From assembly GCF_032335695.1 (NCBI RefSeq), contig NZ_JACTOJ010000041.1, positions 1 through 20,957 of the forward strand: a DNA stretch of 20,957 nucleotides, given 5' to 3'. This DNA is from JACTOJ01 sp032335695 (GTDB lineage: Bacteria; Bacillota; Clostridia; Clostridiales; Clostridiaceae). The position numbers and the translations under genes were made by a program. Shown in pieces: positions 1 to 6,908 of this stretch (positions within the stretch are counted from its first letter, which is position 1; each line of letters opens with the position of its first letter). Below the pieces are notes generated by a model, which saw only the letters and a program-made list of their open reading frames with translations, had not been told where the DNA came from and did no database searches.

Positions 1-152
1 CGGTTTAATATATTCTCCATATTTATTATAGTTTATATATTTTAACTAATCTCTTTATACTTTCTTTTTCTATCTTTTTCGCCATTTTTAACATATTGAT
101 ACACCAGGTTGTGTTTATAAAGATTTGCTGAAAATTCTACGTTTTTGAAGCA

Positions 153-197
153 GGACAGTCAATTAGCTTATGCAGTGTCTAGGGCTATTGACTGTCC
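153..197. repeat. Long imperfect inverted repeat (hairpin)
   Basis: The arms at 153-167 and 184-197 pair over 14 bp with one bulged base and a 16-nt loop. No T-tract follows on either side, so it does not look like an intrinsic terminator. It could be part of a structured RNA on either strand or a protein binding site. Confidence 0.55.
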
Positions 198-357
198 CGA
201 AGAGTACTGACTCAAGTAATTTATAAATAAGAAAAAGTCAATTTTTTCTATAAATTTATAAAAAAATTTATTCCAGAAACAACCAGAACAGGTCTCAGCT
301 TCGAAGCTTGAACTTCTAGTAGAGCCCTGTCCCCATTAAAAATATGCATTTTATATA

Positions 358-366
358 TGATATAAT
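358..366 (+). promoter_or_regulatory. Candidate extended -10 promoter of yjbQ
   Basis: TGATATAAT is a perfect extended -10 (TGnTATAAT). No good -35 lies 16-18 bp upstream, as is common for extended -10 promoters. Transcription would start near 373, about 8 nt before the AGGAGG at 381-386, giving a very short leader. Confidence 0.45.
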
Positions 367-395
367 ATATCTAAAGAGAAAGGAGGCATTTGCAT

Positions 396-803
396 ATGAG
401 CTCTAAAATTTATGATTTTCAGATACAAACAAAAAAATCCGATGAATTTATAAATATAACTAATGACATAAACAATATAATTGGGAAGAATGAAATCAAG
501 GATGGTTTAGCAATTATTTTTTGCCCCCATACCACTGCTGGCATAACAATAAACGAAAATGCTGATCCTGATGTTGTTCGAGACATAATTTATGGATTAG
601 ATAAGATTTACCCTGTTCATGGTGACTATAAACATTTTGAGGGTAATTCTCACGCACATTTGAAAGCTTCCACTTTCGGTTTTAGTCAAACCTTAATAAT
701 TTCTAATGGTAAATTATTATTAGGTACATGGCAAGGCATATATTTTTGTGAATTTGATGGTCCCCGTATAAGAAAGGTTCATATCAAAATCATATCTTGT
801 TAA
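396..803 (+). CDS. yjbQ: YjbQ/UPF0047 family protein
   Basis: A 135-residue protein covering the whole YjbQ (UPF0047) fold. It shows the conserved HTTAGI stretch (about 45-50), the NENADPDV motif (54-60), GNSHAHLK (83-90) and the family signature GTWQGIYFCEFDGPR near the C terminus (110-124). The histidines and acidic residues match the family's proposed active site. E. coli YjbQ has weak thiamine-phosphate synthase activity, but the true role of the family is unsettled, so I give only the family name. The start is ATG 396, 9 nt after AGGAGG (381-386). An in-frame TTG at 390 would sit only 3 nt from that site. The gene stands alone between a short promoter and the bidirectional terminator at 894-926. 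Confidence 0.93.
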   Translation: MSSKIYDFQIQTKKSDEFINITNDINNIIGKNEIKDGLAIIFCPHTTAGITINENADPDVVRDIIYGLDKIYPVHGDYKHFEGNSHAHLKASTFGFSQTLIISNGKLLLGTWQGIYFCEFDGPRIRKVHIKIISC

Positions 804-893
804 TAGCTAAATAAACACTTGTTTATCTAAGCAAAAACTAAAAGTAGATAATTAAGAGTTACTGGTTAAAAATAGAATGTAAATAAAATATAA

Positions 894-926
894 AAAACAG
901 CGCTGTAATCAATTTTGCGCTGTTTT
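894..926. terminator. Bidirectional intrinsic terminator between yjbQ and clpP
   Basis: AAAACAGCGC (894-903) pairs perfectly with GCGCTGTTTT (917-926) around a 13-nt loop. T-rich runs follow in both directions, so it can end both yjbQ (+) and the convergent clpP (-). Confidence 0.85.
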
Positions 927-948
927 CTTATTTAGTCAATGTAAACTG

Positions 949-1539
949 CTATATATTTTTCTCCAATATATTGTCAATTATTCCATAGTCCTTAGCTTCT
1001 TCCGAAGACATAAAGTTATCTCTTTCCATATCTCTTTCTAGCTTATCCAAGGGCTGCCCTGTTTTTTCATTATATATCTCAATAAATTTTCTTTTGGTAG
1101 CAAGTATCCTGTCTGCATATATTTTTATATCCGTGGCCTGCCCCTTTAGTCCTCCTGAAATAGATGGCTGATGAATCATTATTTCACTATTAGGAAGTGC
1201 ATATCTTTTCCCTTTAGCTCCCGCAGCAAGTAACACAGATGCCATACTAGCTGCCATACCTATACATATAGTAGACACATCACATCTTACATACTGCATA
1301 GTATCATATATGGCAAGCCCTGCTGTAGTTGATCCTCCAGGACTATTTATATAAAAAATTATATCCTTATCTGGATCTTGTGATTCTAAGAAAATTATCT
1401 GAGCTATTATAATACTTGCAGTAGCATCATTTATTTCATCACTTAAAACTATAATTCTATCCTTCAAAAGTCTTGAATAAATGTCGTAAGATCTTTCTCC
1501 GTGGTTAGTCTGTTCAATAACTACTGGAACGTAACTCAT
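949..1539 (-). CDS. clpP: ATP-dependent Clp protease proteolytic subunit ClpP
   Basis: A 196-residue serine peptidase of family S14 and usual ClpP length. The catalytic triad is visible: Ser98 in GMAASMAS, His123 in MIHQP and Asp174 in MERD, matching the B. subtilis layout. The handle region and the SPGGS oxyanion-hole motif (66-70) are intact. ClpP forms a double-heptamer chamber in the cytoplasm and degrades proteins unfolded by ClpX or ClpC. The start is ATG 1539, preceded by GAGAGGTGA. An upstream in-frame ATG at 1590 has no ribosome binding site and would add 17 residues foreign to ClpP. Neither clpX nor tig is adjacent, so this may be a second ClpP copy of the genome. No CtsR-type tandem heptad (GGTCAAA) is visible upstream. 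It lies 92 bp after the araC-like gene on the same strand with no clear terminator between, so they may share a transcript. Confidence 0.95.
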   Translation of the reverse strand: MSYVPVVIEQTNHGERSYDIYSRLLKDRIIVLSDEINDATASIIIAQIIFLESQDPDKDIIFYINSPGGSTTAGLAIYDTMQYVRCDVSTICIGMAASMASVLLAAGAKGKRYALPNSEIMIHQPSISGGLKGQATDIKIYADRILATKRKFIEIYNEKTGQPLDKLERDMERDNFMSSEEAKDYGIIDNILEKNI

Positions 1540-1631
1540 ACTATCACCTCTCACTCTTAAATCAGACCATGTTTTAAGAAAATTAAGCATTGAAAATAAG
1601 CCTCACTTAAAACAGAGCCTTGAATTAGAAC

Positions 1632-2042
1632 TTAAGCCGCCATGAAAATAGAGCTTTCCATTGATGGTTTTATATCCTTTGAGCTGATTGCGCTATACTT
1701 TTTATATAATAGAATTTTCCCTTCATTCTTTCTAAATTCCTTAGGAGATACCTGAAACATTTTCTTAAAGGCTCTTGTAAAAGCTTCTTGTGAACCAAAT
1801 TGATACCTTAATGCTATATCTAAGATCTTATCCTTGCTTTCAAGTAAATCCTTAGCAGCTTCGCTTAGCCGCCTCTTCCTTATATATTCCATAACCGCTT
1901 CTCCTACTAGTGCATGAAAGATTCTATGATAATAATATTTAGAAAGAAAAGCCTTTTTTGATAACTCCTCCAGCTCTATTTTTTCTGTCAGGTTTTTCTC
2001 AATGTAATCAACCGATTCCTGAATCCTATGGCTATAATCCAT
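1632..2042 (-). CDS. AraC-type DNA-binding protein, effector domain absent
   Basis: A 136-residue protein whose first ~107 residues are a complete AraC/XylS double helix-turn-helix: ELSKKAFLSKYYYHRIF (27-42) as the first HTH and ILDIALRYQFGSQEAFTRAF (73-92) with the classic SPKEFRK end (99-105) as the second. Relatives with an N-terminal AraC domain usually continue for another ~150 residues with a GyrI-like ligand domain. Here the protein stops after a short tail ending SSIFMAA. It is either a natural short regulator (MarA/SoxS size) or the front of a truncated gene. The start is ATG 2042, 8 nt after GGAGG (2052-2056). An in-frame ATG at 2057 overlaps that site and is less likely. It lies between the ABC transporter operon and clpP, all on the minus strand. 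Targets unknown. Confidence 0.85.
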   Translation of the reverse strand: MDYSHRIQESVDYIEKNLTEKIELEELSKKAFLSKYYYHRIFHALVGEAVMEYIRKRRLSEAAKDLLESKDKILDIALRYQFGSQEAFTRAFKKMFQVSPKEFRKNEGKILLYKKYSAISSKDIKPSMESSIFMAA

Positions 2043-2146
2043 ATGGCAAACCTCCATTCATAAAAGCTATATATAAATTATATATAATTCCAGTACTACT
2101 TTCTTGACATTCTTTGCTTTTTTATTTGTGTTAGTGTTAGATTATA

Positions 2147-2184
2147 TTTTACATCAGTGATGATTTTTAAGACTGCTTTAAAAC
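2147..2184. repeat. Degenerate copy of the dispersed hairpin repeat
   Basis: TTTTACATCAGT (2147-2158) and ACTGCTTTAAAAC (2172-2184) resemble the arms of the better hairpins at 8496-8533 and 20168-20204, and the loop TGATTTTT is shared. The arms no longer pair well, so this looks like an older or diverged copy. It sits just after the stop codon of the ABC permease. Confidence 0.35.
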
Positions 2185-2194
2185 ACGGCTTTTT

Positions 2195-2848
2195 CTACAA
2201 ATCTTTTGCTTTATAGATTCTTATAGAAATCCAAATTGATATAATTAAGATAATTAATACTATAGCTATAGCTAATGAATAAAGTATTGCTTGAGGTGCT
2301 GACGATATATTCACCAATACTGATGCAAATTTATTTGACTTTACTATTTCTTCTATAAACATTGGACCAAAAAAGCCTGCAAAAAATATTGCTACAAGAA
2401 AAAACTGCGATTTTGCATATCCTAGCTTAAAATATATAGGATAATAAACAGCGGAACCAATTGCTATTATTATAACGCCAATCATTATATAAGAAAGCTT
2501 TATTTCGCCATTTATACGCACTATATTTGATATTCCTAATACATAGAAGCTGAGTAATACTTCACAAATCCCCATGATAAAGAATGCAAAAGAAGTTATA
2601 TATTTTGCCACCACTAGGTCTTCTCTATTTATAGGGATACTGCAAAATAATATTTGAGAGTTATTCTTATCGTCGTAATTACACGCATTCATCATTAATA
2701 GATATGTTATCATTATAGGTATTGCTAAATAAATTACATAGCTTGGCATTTTAGATGAAAACATGAAGGTATAAGCTAACGCTAAAAGTAAGGATATTAA
2801 TATATTTTTCTTCTGTATCAAAAAATCCTTAAACACTAAATTATACAT
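2195..2848 (-). CDS. ABC-2 type transporter permease
   Basis: A 217-residue membrane protein with about six hydrophobic segments (roughly 13-30, 34-54, 84-108, 115-138, 145-165, 186-212) and a basic C-terminal end (YKAKDL). Size and layout fit the small ABC-2 permeases found beside YtrA-type regulators. Its start overlaps the end of the ATPase gene by 8 bp (ATGTATAA), a sign of translational coupling, so the two very likely form one exporter. The substrate cannot be told from sequence. Related systems in Firmicutes are often linked to cell-envelope stress or peptide antibiotics, but that is family knowledge and not shown here. The start codon ATG 2848 has a GGGGGAAG-type site inside the ATPase gene. 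Confidence 0.88.
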   Translation of the reverse strand: MYNLVFKDFLIQKKNILISLLLALAYTFMFSSKMPSYVIYLAIPIMITYLLMMNACNYDDKNNSQILFCSIPINREDLVVAKYITSFAFFIMGICEVLLSFYVLGISNIVRINGEIKLSYIMIGVIIIAIGSAVYYPIYFKLGYAKSQFFLVAIFFAGFFGPMFIEEIVKSNKFASVLVNISSAPQAILYSLAIAIVLIILIISIWISIRIYKAKDL

Positions 2849-3707
2849 TTTTCTTCCCCCTAACCGTATAAACCATTATATCTTCTAGGTTGGCTGGCTC
2901 AAATAATACTTTATCTCTGTATCTACGTTTTATCTTATTTATATTATTAGTCAAAGCTTCGAAGCCATAGCTTCCTCTCCTTATGCTAATAAAGTCTTCC
3001 TCTTCTTCAGAGCTTAAAAGTGAATTATCTCCTTTCACTATCCCGTAGCTTTCAAGTATATTATCCTTAGTATCAGAAAATACCAAATCCCCTTTATTTA
3101 TAAACGTGATATAATCTGCTATCTTTTCAAGATCAGTGGTAATATGTGTAGAGAAAAATATAGCCTTATTTTCGTTTTGAATTATTTCATAAAGTATATC
3201 CAGCATCTCTCTTCTAAATACAGGATCTAATCCTGAAGTTGGCTCATCCATTATAATTAAATCCGCATCATGGGATAAAGCTATAGCCAGAGAATATTTC
3301 ATTTTCATTCCTTTTGAAATCTCTTTAATTTTCTTGTCTTTAGGCAAATTAAAATCAGATATATATTTATGAAAAGTTTCATCACTCCACTTGCTATAAA
3401 AAGGTGCTATTAGTCTTTTCATCTCAAGTAAAGTCAATTCTTCATAAAAGTAGTTTTCATCATAAACTAGACCGATCCTCTGCTTGATCTTCTTTTCGGC
3501 CTGCACATTATCCATACCAAATATTTTTATATCGCCTGAGTTTTTCTTAACCAGATTCATTATAAGCTTTATTGTAGTGCTTTTACCTGCACCGTTTGGT
3601 CCTATAAAACCCATGATATATCCTTTTTCAAGTTTAAAACTCAAGTTGTTAAGTTTAAAGCCTTTGTACTCTTTAGTTAAATTATTAACCTCCAAAATAT
3701 TTTCCAT
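2841..3707 (-). CDS. ABC transporter ATP-binding protein (YtrB/BcrA-like)
   Basis: A 288-residue ABC ATPase. Walker A is GPNGAGKST (36-44), Walker B with the following D-loop is LIIMDEPTSGLDP (150-162), and the H-loop is STH (186-188). The signature motif is SKGMK (131-135) in place of LSGGQ, and the Q-loop position reads VYDEN without a glutamine. Both deviations are common in this exporter subfamily. A ~75-residue extension follows the nucleotide-binding domain. The start is ATG 3707, 5 nt after GGAGG (3713-3717). A GTG at 3719 overlaps that site and is rejected. The gene follows the GntR regulator by 15 bp and overlaps the permease by 8 bp. It powers the permease encoded next to it. Confidence 0.95.
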   Translation of the reverse strand: MENILEVNNLTKEYKGFKLNNLSFKLEKGYIMGFIGPNGAGKSTTIKLIMNLVKKNSGDIKIFGMDNVQAEKKIKQRIGLVYDENYFYEELTLLEMKRLIAPFYSKWSDETFHKYISDFNLPKDKKIKEISKGMKMKYSLAIALSHDADLIIMDEPTSGLDPVFRREMLDILYEIIQNENKAIFFSTHITTDLEKIADYITFINKGDLVFSDTKDNILESYGIVKGDNSLLSSEEEEDFISIRRGSYGFEALTNNINKIKRRYRDKVLFEPANLEDIMVYTVRGKKNV

Positions 3708-3722
3708 AGTAACCTCCACAAA

Positions 3723-4100
3723 TTAATCCTCATTATTATATAAAATCTCTAGCATTTCTTTTATATTATCCAAGCTTAAATTTAAAAGCTTGCTCTCCTC
3801 TATAGCTTCCATAAGCTTTTCCTCTATAAGATTCATCCTTTTTTCCCTAAGAAGCTCCTTGTTTTGCTCAGTCACATATGAGCCTTTCCCTGGAACCGTA
3901 TATATAAAGCCTTCCCTCTCTAATTCCTCATATGCCCTTTTGGTTGTTATAACACTTATCTTGAGCTCCTGAGCCAAGCTTCTTATGGATGGAAGCAACT
4001 CACCTTCCATTATGTCCCCACTAAATATTAGGTTTTTTAATTGATTAGTTATCTGTTCATATATGGGTTCTCCTGATGAATTTGAAATTAATATTCTCAT
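3723..4100 (-). CDS. GntR-family regulator, YtrA subfamily
   Basis: A 125-residue protein with an N-terminal GntR winged helix (about 10-78). Visible marks are EPIYEQITNQLKNLI (11-25), LPSIRSLAQELKIS (36-49), TTKRAYEELEREGFI (52-66) and the wing GKGSYV (71-76). The C-terminal ~45 residues are a charged helix, too short for a ligand domain, which is the hallmark of the YtrA subfamily. These repressors usually control their own operon, which encodes an ABC transporter. The same layout is seen here, with the ATPase and permease directly downstream. The start ATG 4100 is 7 nt after AAGGAG. The promoter region at 4124-4172 carries inverted and direct repeats overlapping the -10 box, fitting autoregulation. 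Confidence 0.93.
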   Translation of the reverse strand: MRILISNSSGEPIYEQITNQLKNLIFSGDIMEGELLPSIRSLAQELKISVITTKRAYEELEREGFIYTVPGKGSYVTEQNKELLREKRMNLIEEKLMEAIEESKLLNLSLDNIKEMLEILYNNED

Positions 4101-4123
4101 TGCTTTCTCCTTTGCAAAAGAGT

Positions 4124-4151
4124 CTGTACGCCGTATATGTACAGTATATAC
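4124..4151. promoter_or_regulatory. Candidate YtrA-type operator
   Basis: Overlapping symmetric elements lie here: CTGTAC (4124-4129) with GTACAG (4139-4144), and GTATAT (4133-4138) with ATATAC (4146-4151). They cover the -10 and transcription start of the GntR promoter, where a bound repressor would block RNA polymerase. The assignment to the adjacent GntR protein is inference. Confidence 0.5.
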
Positions 4152-4172
4152 AGTTAGACATTACTATGTCAA
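4143..4172 (-). promoter_or_regulatory. Promoter of the GntR-ABC operon
   Basis: On the minus strand TTGACA (4167-4172) is a perfect -35, followed after 18 bp by TATACT (4143-4148), which matches the -10 consensus at 5 of 6. The predicted start is about 35 bp before the GntR start codon. Confidence 0.7.
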
Positions 4173-4238
4173 GTAAAAAATAATTTTGGGGTTCTTAAAC
4201 CTATAATATCTTAAACTATTTAATATTTTACAAAACGA

Positions 4239-4269
4239 AAAAACCATGAACTAAAAGTTCATGGTTTTT
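4239..4269 (-). terminator. Terminator of the 5S-tRNA operon
   Basis: A 14-bp perfect stem (4239-4252 with 4256-4269) around a 3-nt loop begins 3 nt after the tRNA-Ala CCA end. On the minus strand it is followed by TTTTTTCGTTTTG. Confidence 0.9.
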
Positions 4270-4272
4270 ATT

Positions 4273-4348
4273 TGGTGGAGATTAAGGGATTCGAACCCTT
4301 GACCCCCTGCGTGCAAGGCAGGTGCTCTCCCAGCTGAGCTAAACCCCC
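4273..4348 (-). tRNA. tRNA-Ala (anticodon TGC)
   Basis: A 76-nt tRNA with encoded CCA (4273-4275). The anticodon loop reads CTTGCAC, giving anticodon TGC. The acceptor stem GGGGGTT pairs with AATCTCC and includes the G3:U70 wobble that marks alanine tRNAs. The T-arm GGTTCGAATCC is intact. It is the last gene of the 5S-tRNA operon, 3 nt after the previous tRNA. Confidence 0.96.
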
Positions 4349-4351
4349 AAA

Positions 4352-4428
4352 TGGTGGACCTTCAGGGACTCGAACCCCGGACCGACCGGTTATGAGCCGG
4401 TTGCTCTAACCAACTGAGCTAAAGATCC
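4352..4428 (-). tRNA. tRNA with CAT anticodon, probably tRNA-Ile2
   Basis: A 77-nt tRNA with encoded CCA. The anticodon arm GGCTCATAACC places CAT in the loop. The body (GGATCTTTAGCTCAGTTGG start, AAGGTCC acceptor 3' side) closely resembles Firmicutes tRNA-Ile2 as I recall it, in which TilS converts the C of CAU to lysidine so that AUA is read as isoleucine. Elongator tRNA-Met of Firmicutes typically has GGTTCATACCC instead. Automatic annotation may call it tRNA-Met. It begins 4 nt after the 5S gene. Confidence 0.85.
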
Positions 4429-4432
4429 ATTA

Positions 4433-4548
4433 CCTGGCAACGTCCTACCCTTCCACCCAGTCTCCCGGGCAGTACTCTTGGCGATACAGCGTTTAACCAT
4501 CGTGTTCGGAATGGAAACGGGTGTAACAGCTGTTCCATAACCACCAGA
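4433..4548 (-). rRNA. rrf: 5S ribosomal RNA
   Basis: The minus strand reads as a complete 5S rRNA of about 116 nt, including the conserved CCGAACACGATGGTTAA stretch. Helix I forms between TCTGGT at the 5' end and GCCAGG at the 3' end. No 23S sequence lies upstream: within 30 nt of the 5' end is a consensus promoter, and beyond that the terminator of the penicillin-binding protein gene. The 5S is therefore the first gene of its own operon with two tRNAs. It differs at three positions from the second 5S at the window's end. Confidence 0.96.
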
Positions 4549-4554
4549 TACACA

Positions 4555-4575
4555 TAATCCATCTCTAACGGATTA
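4555..4575 (-). other. Small stem in the 5S leader
   Basis: TAATCC (4555-4560) and GGATTA (4570-4575) can pair across a 9-nt loop between the promoter and the 5S 5' end. It may help 5S maturation. This is inference from position. Confidence 0.35.
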
Positions 4576-4583
4576 CAAAGTTT

Positions 4584-4612
4584 ATTATAATTAGATTAAT
4601 TTAAACTGTCAA
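4584..4612 (-). promoter_or_regulatory. Consensus promoter of the 5S-tRNA operon
   Basis: The minus strand carries TTGACA (4607-4612), exactly 17 bp, then TATAAT (4584-4589), a perfect sigma-A consensus. Predicted transcription starts near 4577, about 30 nt before mature 5S. Confidence 0.9.
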
Positions 4613-4669
4613 CAATTTTTTATAAAATTATTCAAATTTCTTCGCAGCCTATATCAATATGAAAAATAG

Positions 4670-4706
4670 AAATTGCCGCATAATTTTTATAGCTCTGCGG
4701 CAATTT
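4670..4706 (-). terminator. Terminator of the penicillin-binding protein gene
   Basis: AAATTGCCGCA (4670-4680) pairs perfectly with TGCGGCAATTT (4696-4706). On the minus strand it is followed by CTATTTTT. It begins about 20 bp after the stop codon and insulates the 5S operon from the gene upstream. Confidence 0.85.
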
Positions 4707-4727
4707 ATTATTGATAAAGACTCCCTG

Positions 4728-6779
4728 CTATTTAACCCTGTCATCTATTATTCTCTTAACAATAGGAACAACATAATGACTTTCTCCTCTGTTTTTAACA
4801 TTTTGTATCATCATAGCTATAGCAAAACTTGGATTATCCGTATTCATGGCAACAAACCAGCCATTCTCTTCTGCATTCTTGTCATTTTGATTTTGCTTTA
4901 ATTCAGGAGTTCCAGTTTTACCAAGTATTTTTACTCTTCCAGCAGGATTTGTATAAGCTGTTCCCGCAGGATTTTCCACGACTTGCGTCAAATCATCTGT
5001 AAGTGTCTTTACATAAGTAGGATCTATAGCCTTCTCCTTCCAAACCTTAGGAGTTACTTGCCCTTTTAGTTCTAACACTGGTGTCATCATATCTCCATTG
5101 TTAGCAAGGGAACTATAGATAAGTGCTAAGTTAATAGGACTTAGCAAGACTTCTCCTTGACCATACCCTGTATCAGCAATAAGTTCATCTGAGGTCAGCC
5201 CTTTATTGGATAATTGAGATTGTGCTATCGGGTAATCTATAGGTAGCTTTTCTCCTATTCCAAAGTTTTTAGCTTCACTTTCAAACTTGTCTTTGCCTAT
5301 GTTAAGAGCAGCCATAGCAAAATAAATATTGTGTGAATACACATATGCATCCTGAAGATTCATAGGTCGTCCTGGATCCTCAAGTGTAGTAACCACATGA
5401 CTTCCCCAACTTTTATCCTTTTGCCAGGAGGTACCCTTTATATCTATTTTATCATCAGCTTTTATTGCTCCGGTTTTTAAGCCTATAGCACCAGTAACTA
5501 ACTTGAAGGTAGATCCTGGAGAATAAACCGCCTTGAACCTATTATTGAAAGGATCTTTATCTCCTGCATTCTTCCATGCAGTGCTGACGCTGTCTGGTAT
5601 GTATGTAGAAAATAAATTGGAATCATAGGATGGTGAGCTTACAAGCGCCAAGATTTCTCCGGTTTTAGGATTTATAGCTGCAGAAGCTCCAGCATCATTT
5701 TTCATCTCACTATATATCTTCTGCTGAGTATCAAAATCTACTGCTATAGTTATGTCTTCTCCATCTTTGGCATCTTTCTTAGCTATTACCTCTTTAGATG
5801 CGTCATCAGTTTTCCCATCCTTAGCTATATAGATTTCACCGCCTTTTTGCCCCCTAAGCCTCTTCTCATAAACCTGTTCTAAGCCAGCTTTTCCTATCTT
5901 ATCCTGAGCAGTGTAGCCTTCTCCGGTGTGAGCCTTTAATTCTTCGGCAGTTATAGCTCCAGTATATCCAATGAGACTTCCAAAAGCCTCTCCTCCAGGA
6001 TATATTCTGCCCTGTACCTTCATATACTGAACACCATCTATGGCTGTAAGCTTAGTTGCTTTATCTTTATCATCAGCAGATAAAGTAACAAGCGGTATAT
6101 AATTACTGGAACTGCCTGCATTTTTAAGCTTACTATTTATTGTGTCCTGAGAAATTCCAAGAATTTGAGCTATCTCAGGTACAGCCTTATCCTTTACAGT
6201 ATTAAATTTGCTAGGTATTATAATGATTGAATTCAAGGTACCATTTGTAGCTAATGCCTTTCCATTTCTATCTAGTATTTGTCCTCTCTTGGCACTTGTT
6301 ACATTTACTTTTACTTTATCGTTATCACCCAAATTCGGGAAAATAAGTTTTTGATTCCAGTCAACTGTCCAAGTTTCCTTATCATTAACCTTTTCTTCCT
6401 TAAGCTTCATATCATATTTTGATACCTGAACACTGCCTGCTAATGTGTCCATGTTCACTGAAAATGGTATGTCCGCTTGATTGTTCTCACCTTTTATGTC
6501 ATCTATATTACCATATTTAACTTTTATATTAGCAGCTTCTATTCCATTATAAATATTTTGATATCTCTTAACAAAATCATCTTGGGATATTTTCTTTTTG
6601 GCATCTGCAGATAATAGATTATACATTCCTTTAAAGTCTTGTTTTTCCCAAACCTTTTGATACGCCTTAAAGGTTTCAGCTGGTTTAACTTTAGGTCTTG
6701 AAGATAAAACCACCACTGCCAAACCTACTGCGATTACTGCCAATACTCCTCCAGCAATAAATAGCTTTTTGCCCTTCAC
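4728..6779 (-). CDS. Class B penicillin-binding protein with MecA-like N-terminal domain
   Basis: A 683-residue peptidoglycan transpeptidase anchored by one N-terminal membrane helix (about 6-27), with the rest outside the cell. Domains in order: NTF2-like MecA N-terminal domain (about 32-145), PBP dimerisation domain from about 160 with the RGQILDRNG motif (165-173), and transpeptidase (about 365-675). Catalytic motifs are all present: SxxK as STFK (Ser423, Lys426), SxN as SHN (482-484) and KTG (621-623). This is the architecture of PBP3/PbpC of Bacillus and PBP2a of Staphylococcus, some of which bind beta-lactams poorly. Resistance cannot be deduced here. The start is GTG 6779, 8 nt after AAGGAG. 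A GTG at 6788 overlaps that site. No lipobox cysteine is seen. It is monocistronic with a terminator at 4670-4706. Confidence 0.94.
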   Translation of the reverse strand: MKGKKLFIAGGVLAVIAVGLAVVVLSSRPKVKPAETFKAYQKVWEKQDFKGMYNLLSADAKKKISQDDFVKRYQNIYNGIEAANIKVKYGNIDDIKGENNQADIPFSVNMDTLAGSVQVSKYDMKLKEEKVNDKETWTVDWNQKLIFPNLGDNDKVKVNVTSAKRGQILDRNGKALATNGTLNSIIIIPSKFNTVKDKAVPEIAQILGISQDTINSKLKNAGSSSNYIPLVTLSADDKDKATKLTAIDGVQYMKVQGRIYPGGEAFGSLIGYTGAITAEELKAHTGEGYTAQDKIGKAGLEQVYEKRLRGQKGGEIYIAKDGKTDDASKEVIAKKDAKDGEDITIAVDFDTQQKIYSEMKNDAGASAAINPKTGEILALVSSPSYDSNLFSTYIPDSVSTAWKNAGDKDPFNNRFKAVYSPGSTFKLVTGAIGLKTGAIKADDKIDIKGTSWQKDKSWGSHVVTTLEDPGRPMNLQDAYVYSHNIYFAMAALNIGKDKFESEAKNFGIGEKLPIDYPIAQSQLSNKGLTSDELIADTGYGQGEVLLSPINLALIYSSLANNGDMMTPVLELKGQVTPKVWKEKAIDPTYVKTLTDDLTQVVENPAGTAYTNPAGRVKILGKTGTPELKQNQNDKNAEENGWFVAMNTDNPSFAIAMMIQNVKNRGESHYVVPIVKRIIDDRVK

Positions 6780-6908
6780 TCTCTCCACTCCTTATATATA
6801 ATTTAATTAAGCTTTAAGCAAAATTTTATATTTAAACTAACAAAAATTCTTAGAATCCTTAAAGCTTTTTGGTGAAATAATTATTTACACTATCAATCAT
6901 GTACCTTC

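Larger units (their letters stand above)
1..395. other. Gene-free region with strong inverted repeats
   Basis: No convincing open reading frame lies on either strand. Two structured stretches stand out. At 153-197, a left arm (GGACAGTCAAT, one bulged T, AGC) pairs with GCTATTGACTGTCC across a 16-nt loop. At 288-330, ACAGGTCTC pairs with GAGCCCTGT with one mismatch and encloses the perfect 12-bp palindrome AGCTTCGAAGCT (297-308). GGACAG (153-158) can also pair with CTGTCC (327-332), so the two halves could close into one fold. The region is more GC-rich at these points than its surroundings. The likely yjbQ promoter is downstream of it (358-366), so it is probably not the yjbQ leader. Confidence 0.6.

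Noticed and set aside
2103..2130. A TTGACA on the plus strand that might start a promoter toward the ABC permease
   Set aside because: No -10 lies at proper spacing, and all genes here run on the minus strand.
4550..4727. Possible 23S rRNA 3' end upstream of the first 5S
   Set aside because: The sequence is AT-rich with a consensus promoter and then the PBP terminator. No conserved 23S sequence is present.
4659..4901. An 80-codon plus-strand frame overlapping the PBP terminator and gene end
   Set aside because: It would run through a strong minus-strand terminator and opposite the PBP coding region, and has no start signals.
4728..6779. Methicillin-type resistance determinant suggested by the MecA-like domain
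   Set aside because: The architecture is shared with ordinary Bacillus and Clostridium PBPs, and no mecI/mecR or blaI/blaR genes flank it.
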